Positions 29,450 to 36,531 of a stretch of DNA of 64,000 nt are shown piece after piece. Where the stretch lies: the NCBI GenBank assembly GCA_947565635.1, contig CANOGU010000001.1, forward strand, positions 1 through 64,000, in the 5' to 3' direction. The position numbers and the translations under genes are program-made. This DNA comes from an uncultured Lactobacillus sp. (GTDB taxonomy: Bacteria; Bacillota; Bacilli; Lactobacillales; Lactobacillaceae). The notes under the pieces were generated by a model. The model saw only the letters and a list, made by a program, of their open reading frames with translations, was not told where the DNA came from and did no database searches. Position 1 is the first letter of the stretch. Each line of letters starts with the position of its first letter.

Positions 29450-30949
29450 ATGGAAGATCATAGTTTTATTTCATACGCAAATGGTAAATCTTTAGTGGAA
29501 ATTAATAGCACCATTCCTGTTCCGAGAACTCGTAATTTCTTCAGGATGCTTTTAGCATATACTGGTCCTGGTGCATTAGTTGCTGTTGGATACATGGATC
29601 CAGGAAACTGGGCAGCCTCAATTAATGGTGGTCAGAGTTTTAATTATCTTTTGATTTCTACTATTTTAATTTCTAGTTTAATGGCTATGCTTTTACAATA
29701 TATGGCCGCAAAACTAGGAATCGTTACTCAAATGGATCTAGCACAAGCCATTCGTGCACGTACTAGTAAAAGATTAAGTTTTATCCTTTGGATTATAATT
29801 GAACTAGCAATTATGGCAACTGATGTAGCGGAAGTTATTGGAGCGGCAATTGCTTTAAATCTTTTATTTAAGATTCCCCTAGTTATTGCAACTTTTATCA
29901 CTGTCTTTGACGTATTACTCTTATTGTTATTGTCAAAAGTTGGATTTAGAAAAATAGAAGCCCTGGTATCCTGCTTGATTATGGTGATACTACTGGTTTT
30001 TACTTATCAAGTCATGTTAGCTAATCCTAACTGGAAAAATATTTTTTTGTCTGCATTGCCATCTCCAGAATTAGTAGCTCAGCATCCCGTAGTTAATGGA
30101 TTATCACCTTTAACAGGAAGTTTGGGAATAATTGGTGCCACTGTGATGCCGCATAATTTTTATTTGCATTCATCTATTTGCCAAACTAGAAAAATTAACC
30201 ATGATAATCTTGCAGATGTTCAAAATGCAGTCCGTTTTACTACGTGGGATTCAAATATTCAATTAATTATTGCCTTTTTTGTTAATGTACTTTTATTAAT
30301 TATGGGAGCTGCTGTTTTTAAAAGTGGTGCAGTCAAAGATAGTTCATTCTTTGGTTTGTATGATGCTCTAAGCAATACGACTATGTTAAGCAATCCAATT
30401 TTGATCTCAGTAGCTAAGACGGGAATTTTATCAGTCTTATTTGCAGTTGCACTTCTTGCTTCTGGTCAAAATTCAACAATTACTGGAACTCTCACTGGAC
30501 AGGTAGTAATGGAAGGCTTTATTCACTTAAAGATGCCACTATGGGCAATACGATTATTTACTAGATTATTATCTGTGATTCCAGTTATTATGTGTGTACT
30601 GATGACAGCAAAAGATTCAATTTCTCAGCAACATTTTGCCCTAAACATGCTTTTGGAAAATTCTCAAGTTTTTCTAGCATTTGCAGTACCGTTTTCAATT
30701 GTGCCACTTTTAATTATGACAGATGATAGGAGAATGATGGGACAGTTTAAGAATAGAAAGATTTGGTCAATTCTAGGGTGGGCCAGTTCAATTGTTTTAA
30801 TTTTCTTGAATTTGTGTAATTTACTAGCTACTTTTGTTTCCTTTAATATGATGCCAAAAAGAGATGCAGTAGTTTTCGCTTATGCGATCATTATGTTGAT
30901 TATTTTATTAATGGGCTGGACATGTTGGGATATGCGAAAGAAGAAATAA
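29450..30949 (+). CDS. mntH: Nramp family Mn2+/H+ symporter
   Basis: 499 residues, about 11 membrane segments. Metal-binding TM1 motif M-D-P-G-N-W and TM6 motif V-M-P-H-N-F-Y-L-H-S mark a divalent-metal Nramp transporter (Mn2+, possibly Fe2+). It begins 9 bp after the SufT-like gene with no terminator between, so metal uptake appears co-transcribed with Fe-S assembly. Lactobacilli accumulate manganese; whether this copy prefers iron is open. Confidence 0.93.
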   Translation: MEDHSFISYANGKSLVEINSTIPVPRTRNFFRMLLAYTGPGALVAVGYMDPGNWAASINGGQSFNYLLISTILISSLMAMLLQYMAAKLGIVTQMDLAQAIRARTSKRLSFILWIIIELAIMATDVAEVIGAAIALNLLFKIPLVIATFITVFDVLLLLLLSKVGFRKIEALVSCLIMVILLVFTYQVMLANPNWKNIFLSALPSPELVAQHPVVNGLSPLTGSLGIIGATVMPHNFYLHSSICQTRKINHDNLADVQNAVRFTTWDSNIQLIIAFFVNVLLLIMGAAVFKSGAVKDSSFFGLYDALSNTTMLSNPILISVAKTGILSVLFAVALLASGQNSTITGTLTGQVVMEGFIHLKMPLWAIRLFTRLLSVIPVIMCVLMTAKDSISQQHFALNMLLENSQVFLAFAVPFSIVPLLIMTDDRRMMGQFKNRKIWSILGWASSIVLIFLNLCNLLATFVSFNMMPKRDAVVFAYAIIMLIILLMGWTCWDMRKKK

Positions 30950-31030
30950 CTGTAAGAAATAGTTTTAATATCTTTAATAATTGGGTTAATATTAAGAGAA
31001 TAATAATTTAAATAGATCGGATTAATAAAA

Positions 31031-31771
31031 ATGATTTATCAAACTTTTGCCCAATTATATGATCAGTTGTTTGATTCAGATATGTACAAGAGCTGGGAGA
31101 AATTCACTTTAGCTAATATTAATAAAAAGAATGGTAAGCTACTCGACCTAGCTGGTGGTAGTGGACGATTAGCTGTTTTACTTGCTAAAGATGGTATAAA
31201 TGTCACGGTAGCTGATTTTTCTGATGAAATGCTGAGTTTAGCAGACCAACATAGTACTGAAAATAATGTTTCTTTACAGTTGGTTCAAGCTGATATGCGA
31301 GATTTAGCTGGCCTTGAAAAATTCGATGTAATTACTTGCTATGCGGACTCTTTCTGTTATCTTGATGACGAAGCTGACTTGTTTCAAGTATTTTCTGAGG
31401 TCGCCAATCATTTAAAAGATGATGGTGTATTTCTTTTCGATGTAATTACACCTCATCAAACTGACGATATTTACCCAGGCTATATGTACAATTATCAAGA
31501 TGATGATCATCGTCGAGCATTTATGTGGCAGAGTTATGCCAATGAAGATGTCGAACATGGGGTGATCCATGATTTAACATTCTTTAATCGTCTACCCAAT
31601 GGCGAATATGATCGTTTATCTGAGACTCACTATGAAAGAGCATATGATTTAGATACCATTAAAGAATTGTTGAAACATGCTGGTTTTAACTCAATTGAAG
31701 TTGGATCTGACTTTAGTTTAGAGATGAGAGATAAAAAGGCAACTCGCTGGTTCTTTAAGTGTCAAAAATAA
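31031..31771 (+). CDS. Class I SAM-dependent methyltransferase
   Basis: 246 residues. Motif I L-D-L-A-G-G-S-G-R (about 38-46), acidic end of strand 2 at V-A-D-F-S, then A-D-M-R-D and D-V-I-T-C-Y. A C-terminal cap region (F-L-F-D-V-I-T-P-H through the end) resembles small-molecule methyltransferases. Substrate unknown. Monocistronic, with a terminator after it. Confidence 0.88.
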   Translation: MIYQTFAQLYDQLFDSDMYKSWEKFTLANINKKNGKLLDLAGGSGRLAVLLAKDGINVTVADFSDEMLSLADQHSTENNVSLQLVQADMRDLAGLEKFDVITCYADSFCYLDDEADLFQVFSEVANHLKDDGVFLFDVITPHQTDDIYPGYMYNYQDDDHRRAFMWQSYANEDVEHGVIHDLTFFNRLPNGEYDRLSETHYERAYDLDTIKELLKHAGFNSIEVGSDFSLEMRDKKATRWFFKCQK

Positions 31772-31800
31772 TAAAAGTATCCAGGGAAAAACATTAAAAT

Positions 31801-31853
31801 AAAGCACTGATAATCATCGTTAAATAAACGTTGATATATCAGTGCTTTTACTT
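31801..31853 (+). terminator. Terminator after the methyltransferase gene
   Basis: Long stem AAAGCACTGATA / TATCAGTGCTTT with an inner ATCATCGTT / AACGTTGAT arm. It lies between convergent genes and may serve both. Confidence 0.85.
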
Positions 31854-31904
31854 TCTAAAGAGTTATGTTTTAAATCAAATTAAGACTTGTTTACGAAACT
31901 CTTT

Positions 31905-32382
31905 TTATGCCGCATATGCAGATTTGTATGAATCTCTAGCGGCATTAATATCTTGCTCTTGAATAGAATAATAGGATCCTGCCGGATACATTACAGAAGC
32001 TGTATTAGTATGTTGTAAGCCAATTGCATGACCTAATTCATCATTGTTTGAAATATCAATAAAGACATTTGCTTTAGCATGGTTCCAAGTCTGGTTGCTG
32101 GAAGTCTCTTGATTTTGTCCTTCACTAGAATTAGAAGTTACTGGCTGATTTGGCTGATTCCGAGGATAGCGTCTGATCAGAAGGTTGATCGGAAACTTTA
32201 GGTGGAACTAGCTTTAATGGATTAAGATCGCTAGCATCTAAGGTTGATATTTTTTCCTTTAATGTACTAATTGAATCGTTAGTAGCCGTGCGAACAGTAG
32301 GATTATTCTTATAAGTATTAACACTTACAGAAACAAGACCTAATAGAAGAAAGAGCTTAATTGTTTTTCTGACACTTTTCAT
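31905..32382 (-). pseudogene. Matrixin-like zinc metalloprotease, frameshifted and missing the catalytic His
   Basis: The leftward start at 32382 follows a perfect GGAGGTGA. The N-terminus (MKSVRKTIKLFLLLGLVSVS) is a signal anchor. The first frame ends at SAKSASNF; after a shift near 32145 the rest continues as TWNHAKANVFIDI, DELGHAIGLQH and SVMYPAGSYYS. These are the HExxHxxGxxH zinc site, with Asp where the first His should be, and the Met-turn. The segment before the zinc site is short, so bases have probably been lost there too. Ancestral role: secreted peptidase. Confidence 0.8.
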
Positions 32383-32657
32383 GTAACTGTTATCACCTCC
32401 ATTCGACAACAAGTTCATTTGGGAGATGTGAATAATTAATGGTGAAATAGTTATATATTTTTAGTGAAAGTTAACTTTTTCTTAGTAAGTAGTAAAAAAT
32501 ACTATGCACTTAGCGTATGAGAATAAAGGTTACTCTTCTTAATTCATGTTCTACTTTTTTTATTTAAAGTTGCATCCAAGACAAGTTAAGGGAATTTATT
32601 ACATTTTAAGACTACAATAGAAAGTGAAAAGATTTTTGAGAAGAGAAGGAAATTAAG

Positions 32658-33635
32658 ATGTGTACATCAATTTTATATAGTCCAAAAGATAATTATTTTG
32701 GTAGAAATTTAGATTATGAAATTGCCTATGGTCAGAAAGTGGTAATTACTCCTAGAAATTATCAACTTAATTATCGTCATTTACCAACACAAGATACTCA
32801 TTATGCAATGATCGGTGTTTCAGTAGTTGCCAATGACTATCCATTGTATTGTGATGCTATCAATGAAAAAGGATTAGGAATAGCCGGATTAAATTTCACT
32901 GGTCCTGGTAAATATTTTGCTGTAGATGAAAGCAAAAAGAATGTTACTTCTTTTGAACTGATCCCATATTTATTAAGCAGTTGTGAAACTATTGAAGATG
33001 TAAAGAAATTATTGTCTGAAACTAATATTACTGATGAAAGTTTCTCTAAAGATTTACCAGTTACTACTCTTCATTGGTTAATGGGTGATAAAAGTGGTAA
33101 GAGTATAGTTATTGAATCAACAGAAACTGGTTTACACGTTTATGACAACCCAGTTAATACTTTAACAAATAATCCTGTCTTTCCAGCTCAAGTTGAAACC
33201 TTGGCTAACTTTGCTTCGGTTTCTCCAGCTCAACCTAAAAATACACTTGTACCTAATGCAGATATTAATCTGTATAGTCGTGGATTAGGGACCCATCATT
33301 TACCAGGCGGAACAGATTCAAATTCTCGCTTTATTAAGGCATCTTTTGTATTAGCTCATTCACCAAAAGGTAATGATGAAGTTGAAAATGTAACTAATTT
33401 CTTCCATATTTTACATTCAGTTGAACAAGCAAAGGGTACCGATGAAGTTGAAGATAATGTATTTGAATTTACCATGTATTCAGACTGTATGAATTTGGAT
33501 AAGGGAATTTTATATTTTACTACTTACGATAATAACCAAATTAATGCTGTGGATATGAATAATGAAAATTTGGATACTTCTGACTTGATTACCTATGAAT
33601 TATTTAAGGATCAAGCCATTAAATTTGAAAATTAA
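32658..33635 (+). CDS. bsh: Bile salt hydrolase / choloylglycine hydrolase family
   Basis: 325 residues, the usual length of lactobacillar BSH. Ntn hydrolase: processing leaves C2 as the nucleophile. R16, D19, N79, N171/N172 and R224 match the conserved active-site set. Cleaves glycine- or taurine-conjugated bile salts in the cytoplasm, a gut-adaptation trait. Penicillin V acylase is the main alternative within the family; the I-T-P-R-N-Y and G-L-G-I-A-G-L-N-F context fits the Gram-positive BSH cluster better. GAGAAGGA precedes the start. Own terminator. Confidence 0.88.
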   Translation: MCTSILYSPKDNYFGRNLDYEIAYGQKVVITPRNYQLNYRHLPTQDTHYAMIGVSVVANDYPLYCDAINEKGLGIAGLNFTGPGKYFAVDESKKNVTSFELIPYLLSSCETIEDVKKLLSETNITDESFSKDLPVTTLHWLMGDKSGKSIVIESTETGLHVYDNPVNTLTNNPVFPAQVETLANFASVSPAQPKNTLVPNADINLYSRGLGTHHLPGGTDSNSRFIKASFVLAHSPKGNDEVENVTNFFHILHSVEQAKGTDEVEDNVFEFTMYSDCMNLDKGILYFTTYDNNQINAVDMNNENLDTSDLITYELFKDQAIKFEN

Positions 33636-33675
33636 AGGTTAGTTTAAAATAATTTAGTAGTAAATTTTGACAAAG

Positions 33676-33713
33676 TAAAACGGGTAAAGTTGATTGACTT
33701 CACCCGTTTTAGT
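33676..33713 (+). terminator. Terminator of the bile salt hydrolase gene
   Basis: AAAACGGGT(a)AAGT / ACTT(c)ACCCGTTTT stem with a T-rich tail. Confidence 0.85.
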
Positions 33714-33803
33714 TTATTTATTATTTAGGTTAAAACGAATTTTATTTTAAAAAGTAAATAATTACAAAACAATACTGGATATGATTTGATCATTTCAGTT
33801 TTT

Positions 33804-34883
33804 TTATCCCCAATTTAATTCATCATATTTTGCTTGGATAAATTCCCTAAATAAAGGTAGGGTGAATCCTAATTTACCGCGAATGATTGTTTTGATTAAA
33901 TCATATTTAATTAGCTTAGTACGATATATATTTACATATTGCTTGCTTTTACCCATTTTTTCAATAATTGCACTAATATTATTATTTTTTGACATCTCGT
34001 AGAGAAATTGAAAATCAATTTCTGTTAATTCATGTGAGATGACATCATATGCTTGATTGAAAAGCGTATCTTTAAAAGCTAACTTAGTATAATTCCAGGA
34101 GTCTTCAAAATTTTTACCAGTAGATAGCTCTTCATACATCAAATCGCCAATTAATTGAAAAGCATAAGCATAACCTTGTGTCATCTCGGCCATTTCTTCA
34201 GCTTGGTCACTTGTAATGTCAAATACTTTAATATACGCTTGAGCAATTGATAATTTTTGCAATTTATTAACGTGAAACCTATCAGCGCGTACTAAAAAAG
34301 TTAAATTATGCGAACTAGAAAGTTCCGCCACTTCCTTCAACAATCCATTCATGATAACAGAAACTTGCAGTTCACTTAAGCTCCAATTATTAAATTCTTC
34401 AGCTAATTTTTGAATTGCTGGTGTATTAGAAACTTCATCAATACAAAATGCGACTCGCATGTTAGCTTGTTTCAGTAATTTTAAAATTTTAGTGATTTCG
34501 GTTTTATAGTAGATTTCATCATGTTTTTCATTTGCTTCAGCAAAATTTATAGAAACGAATGGTAAGCTAATTGAAACAGATGAAGACCACTTTTTTAATT
34601 TATTAAGCATTGGGGCTAGCTTAATGTACATTATACGAAATAAATCTTCAGTATTATGAAGAGTTACTACGATTGTATCATCATATTTATTAAGTTCTTT
34701 GCCAACTTTGTTCATAAAAACTGTTTTACCTGAACCACGAACACCAGTAATAAAAAGTGAGTAAGTGGGATGTTTTTTGTAACGATGTGCTCTTTTAGCA
34801 TATTTGACAGCATCATTATTAAAATCAAGATATAGTTCAGGAATACCGCCGAATTCGGCATCAAATGGATTTTCACTGTACAT
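33804..34883 (-). CDS. AAA+ ATPase with C-terminal winged helix (Orc1/Cdc6-like), copy 1
   Basis: 359 residues, cytosolic. Walker A G-V-R-G-S-G-K53-T, Walker B V-A-F-C-I-D149-E150, and an Arg-bearing L-V-R-A-D-R near residue 205. A lid segment follows (M-T-Q-G-Y-A-Y-A-F-Q-L). The C-terminal 75 residues look like a winged helix, with a likely recognition helix around KQYVNIYRTKLIKYDLI. The architecture resembles Orc1/Cdc6-type and archaeal-ATPase-family proteins. It shares N-P-F-x-x-x-F-G-x-x-P, GxRGSGKT, IDEV and the lid with the gene at 35200-36300. Three exact repeats cover its upstream region. Function unknown; I infer DNA binding. Confidence 0.8.
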   Translation of the reverse strand: MYSENPFDAEFGGIPELYLDFNNDAVKYAKRAHRYKKHPTYSLFITGVRGSGKTVFMNKVGKELNKYDDTIVVTLHNTEDLFRIMYIKLAPMLNKLKKWSSSVSISLPFVSINFAEANEKHDEIYYKTEITKILKLLKQANMRVAFCIDEVSNTPAIQKLAEEFNNWSLSELQVSVIMNGLLKEVAELSSSHNLTFLVRADRFHVNKLQKLSIAQAYIKVFDITSDQAEEMAEMTQGYAYAFQLIGDLMYEELSTGKNFEDSWNYTKLAFKDTLFNQAYDVISHELTEIDFQFLYEMSKNNNISAIIEKMGKSKQYVNIYRTKLIKYDLIKTIIRGKLGFTLPLFREFIQAKYDELNWG

Positions 34884-34895
34884 TTTAAAACCTCA

Positions 34896-34974
34896 TTATA
34901 CTTCATTATACTTTACTGCAAATTTTTATACTTCATTATACTTTGCGGCACAATTTTATACTTCATTATACTTT
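34896..34974 (-). repeat. Three exact 19-bp repeats at 30-bp period upstream of ATPase copy 1
   Basis: TTATACTTCATTATACTTT occurs at 34896-34914, 34926-34944 and 34956-34974. Each copy is two TTATACTT half-sites 10 bp apart, giving six half-sites spaced 10, 20, 10, 20, 10. The nearest copy ends 12 bp from the start codon. On the gene's strand each half-site reads AAGTATAA, and TATAAT -10-like boxes fall inside the repeats. This is the geometry of an iteron or multi-site operator. Confidence 0.92.
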
Positions 34975-35080
34975 TTAGGTGATTCTAGAATTGTTTTGCA
35001 TAAGTGCATTAATGTTGATAGGATTTTATCTTTTGCGACTGAAGTATATAAAGCACTAAAGCAAGCTTAGATATGAATGT
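34975..35080 (+). other. Possible C-terminal coding remnant between the two ATPase genes
   Basis: A rightward frame ends at 35070 with the protein-like stretch NVDRILSFATEVYKALKQA and a stop, followed shortly by a terminator hairpin. It has no start of its own; upstream the frame is only translated repeat DNA. Possibly the tail of a deleted gene. Nothing else recognised. Confidence 0.25.
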
Positions 35081-35084
35081 AAAA

Positions 35085-35140
35085 TAAAATGAGTAATAGT
35101 TTCTATATGAACTGTAGGAAAGCTATTGCTCATTTTATTT
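35085..35140 (-). terminator. Bidirectional terminator between the two ATPase genes
   Basis: AAAATGAG(t)AATAG ... CTATT(g)CTCATTTT with A/T runs on both sides. It would stop transcripts of ATPase copy 2 before they reach copy 1, so each copy has its own transcription unit. Confidence 0.75.
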
Positions 35141-35199
35141 ATATTTAGTTAAATCATGAGGGATAAGAAAGAGAGAAACTAAAAAGTTCTAGATTAATT

Positions 35200-36300
35200 T
35201 TAAAATTCATCTAAAATCATCTCTTGTTCAACGAATTTATCGAAGTAGGGCAATAAAAAGCTAACATAGCCGTAACCATTTGGCTTAATAATTTGATCAT
35301 CAATTAATTTTCGGCGATATACAGCAATGTAATTCGGTCCTTTTTCCATAAGATTACCAATAACCTGACTTTTAACCTTGTGTTGCTTAGATTTAACCAT
35401 AGCTTGTACGAATTCTTTTTCACGTTCAGACATGTCACTATAAACTTTGAAGTAAACATTTCTATTTAATTCACTAATATAGATGTCTAAGATGTTGTTT
35501 ATATCAGATATAGAAATCGTCTTATTGGAGGAATGAATGATTTCTTCCCACAAATGATAGCCCAATAATTGAAAAGCATAAGCAAATCCTTGAGTTTGTT
35601 TAGTCATATATAAAAGAGTTTCAGTAGAAAACGTATAGCCAGCTTTACTAAAAATATGCTGATAACTATTTTTTATACTTTCAATATCTAAAGGATTCAA
35701 AACGATTCGATTGGCACGCAATAAAAAGGTAAGAACATCATCATTTTGGATTTCTGAAACATTTTCTGGTAAACCTGCCATAAGTAAAGAAACATTAAGA
35801 TTGTTTCGAATCATAATTTGATAACAACTAGCAAATTTTTTTAATAATGGTGTTAAATGTACTTCGTCAATGTTAATTAAAACATGAAACCCTTTTTTTG
35901 TTAGTTTCTCTAAGGCATCTTGGAATAATAATTGAAAATTAGATTCAGCCTGTTGATGGAAACTAGCACTCATATCTAGTCCAAAGAAGTTCATCTTTAG
36001 GTCGATATTTTTTATAATCTTCAAGTTAAGAAGATGTCGTTGTAATTGATTTATTAGGGAGATTAAGAGATCATCATCTAGAACTAAATTGATTACTAAC
36101 CAATTTTTATCTTTACTTATTAAATTAGAAACTTCTGTCATCAATGTAGTTTTTCCCGAACCACGTTGCCCGTAAAGAAGGGATGTTTGAAAAGGCGATC
36201 CCACTCGGTTCAATTCAGTAACTATACGTTGAGTTAATGAATCACGATTTAAGAAAACACTGGGCATTTTTCCAAAACTAGGATTAAAAGGATTTTCCAT
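35200..36300 (-). CDS. AAA+ ATPase with C-terminal winged helix (Orc1/Cdc6-like), copy 2
   Basis: 366 residues, paralog of copy 1. Walker A G-Q-R-G-S-G-K50-T, Walker B V-L-I-N-I-D145-E146-V, L-L-R-A-N-R near 205, lid M-T-K-Q-T-Q-G-F-A-Y-A-F-Q-L-L-G. The C-terminal winged helix contains GPNYIAVYRRKLIDDQIIK, aligning with the likely recognition helix of copy 1. Overall identity is modest, so the duplication is old or the copies arrived separately. AGAGGTG precedes the start, directly downstream of its own repeat array. Function unknown. Confidence 0.8.
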   Translation of the reverse strand: MENPFNPSFGKMPSVFLNRDSLTQRIVTELNRVGSPFQTSLLYGQRGSGKTTLMTEVSNLISKDKNWLVINLVLDDDLLISLINQLQRHLLNLKIIKNIDLKMNFFGLDMSASFHQQAESNFQLLFQDALEKLTKKGFHVLINIDEVHLTPLLKKFASCYQIMIRNNLNVSLLMAGLPENVSEIQNDDVLTFLLRANRIVLNPLDIESIKNSYQHIFSKAGYTFSTETLLYMTKQTQGFAYAFQLLGYHLWEEIIHSSNKTISISDINNILDIYISELNRNVYFKVYSDMSEREKEFVQAMVKSKQHKVKSQVIGNLMEKGPNYIAVYRRKLIDDQIIKPNGYGYVSFLLPYFDKFVEQEMILDEF

Positions 36301-36316
36301 TTAGTTACACCTCTTT

Positions 36317-36365
36317 TTATAACTTTTTATAACTTTTATTTAATTTTATAACTTTTTATAACCTT
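36317..36365 (-). repeat. Two pairs of TTATAACTTT half-sites upstream of ATPase copy 2
   Basis: TTATAAC begins at 36317, 36327, 36346 and 36356: two pairs with 10 bp inside each pair and 29 bp between pairs. This matches the layout upstream of copy 1 (10 bp and 30 bp) with a different half-site. The array ends about 17 bp from the start codon and overlaps the expected promoter. Confidence 0.85.
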
Positions 36366-36460
36366 TTTCCACTTTAGAAAGATCGGGTAAGGAGCAGTAA
36401 ACAATAGCTATAAACTGTAATAGAGAAAACTCCACATAAATATGTGTTAAAAACGATAAT

Positions 36461-36490
36461 TTAACAACTGAGTAAAAAGTTTCCTATAAT
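36461..36490 (+). promoter_or_regulatory. Promoter of the UvrA-like gene
   Basis: TTAACA (36461-36466), 18 bp, TATAAT (36485-36490), about 40 bp before the start codon. Confidence 0.6.
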
Positions 36491-36531
36491 ATATAGATGT
36501 AAATTATAGAAATGATAAAGAAGGAAATAAA

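Noticed and set aside
34804..35070. 88-residue rightward frame with repeated FYTSLYF segments
   Set aside because: The repeated peptide is just the translation of the TTATACTTCATTATACTTT operator repeats; there is no ribosome site and it overlaps the start of the ATPase gene.
34896..36365. The repeats near 34.9 and 36.3 kb as a CRISPR array
   Set aside because: Units are 19 bp or less, spacers about 10 bp and uniform, and no cas genes are present; the pattern is operator or iteron-like.
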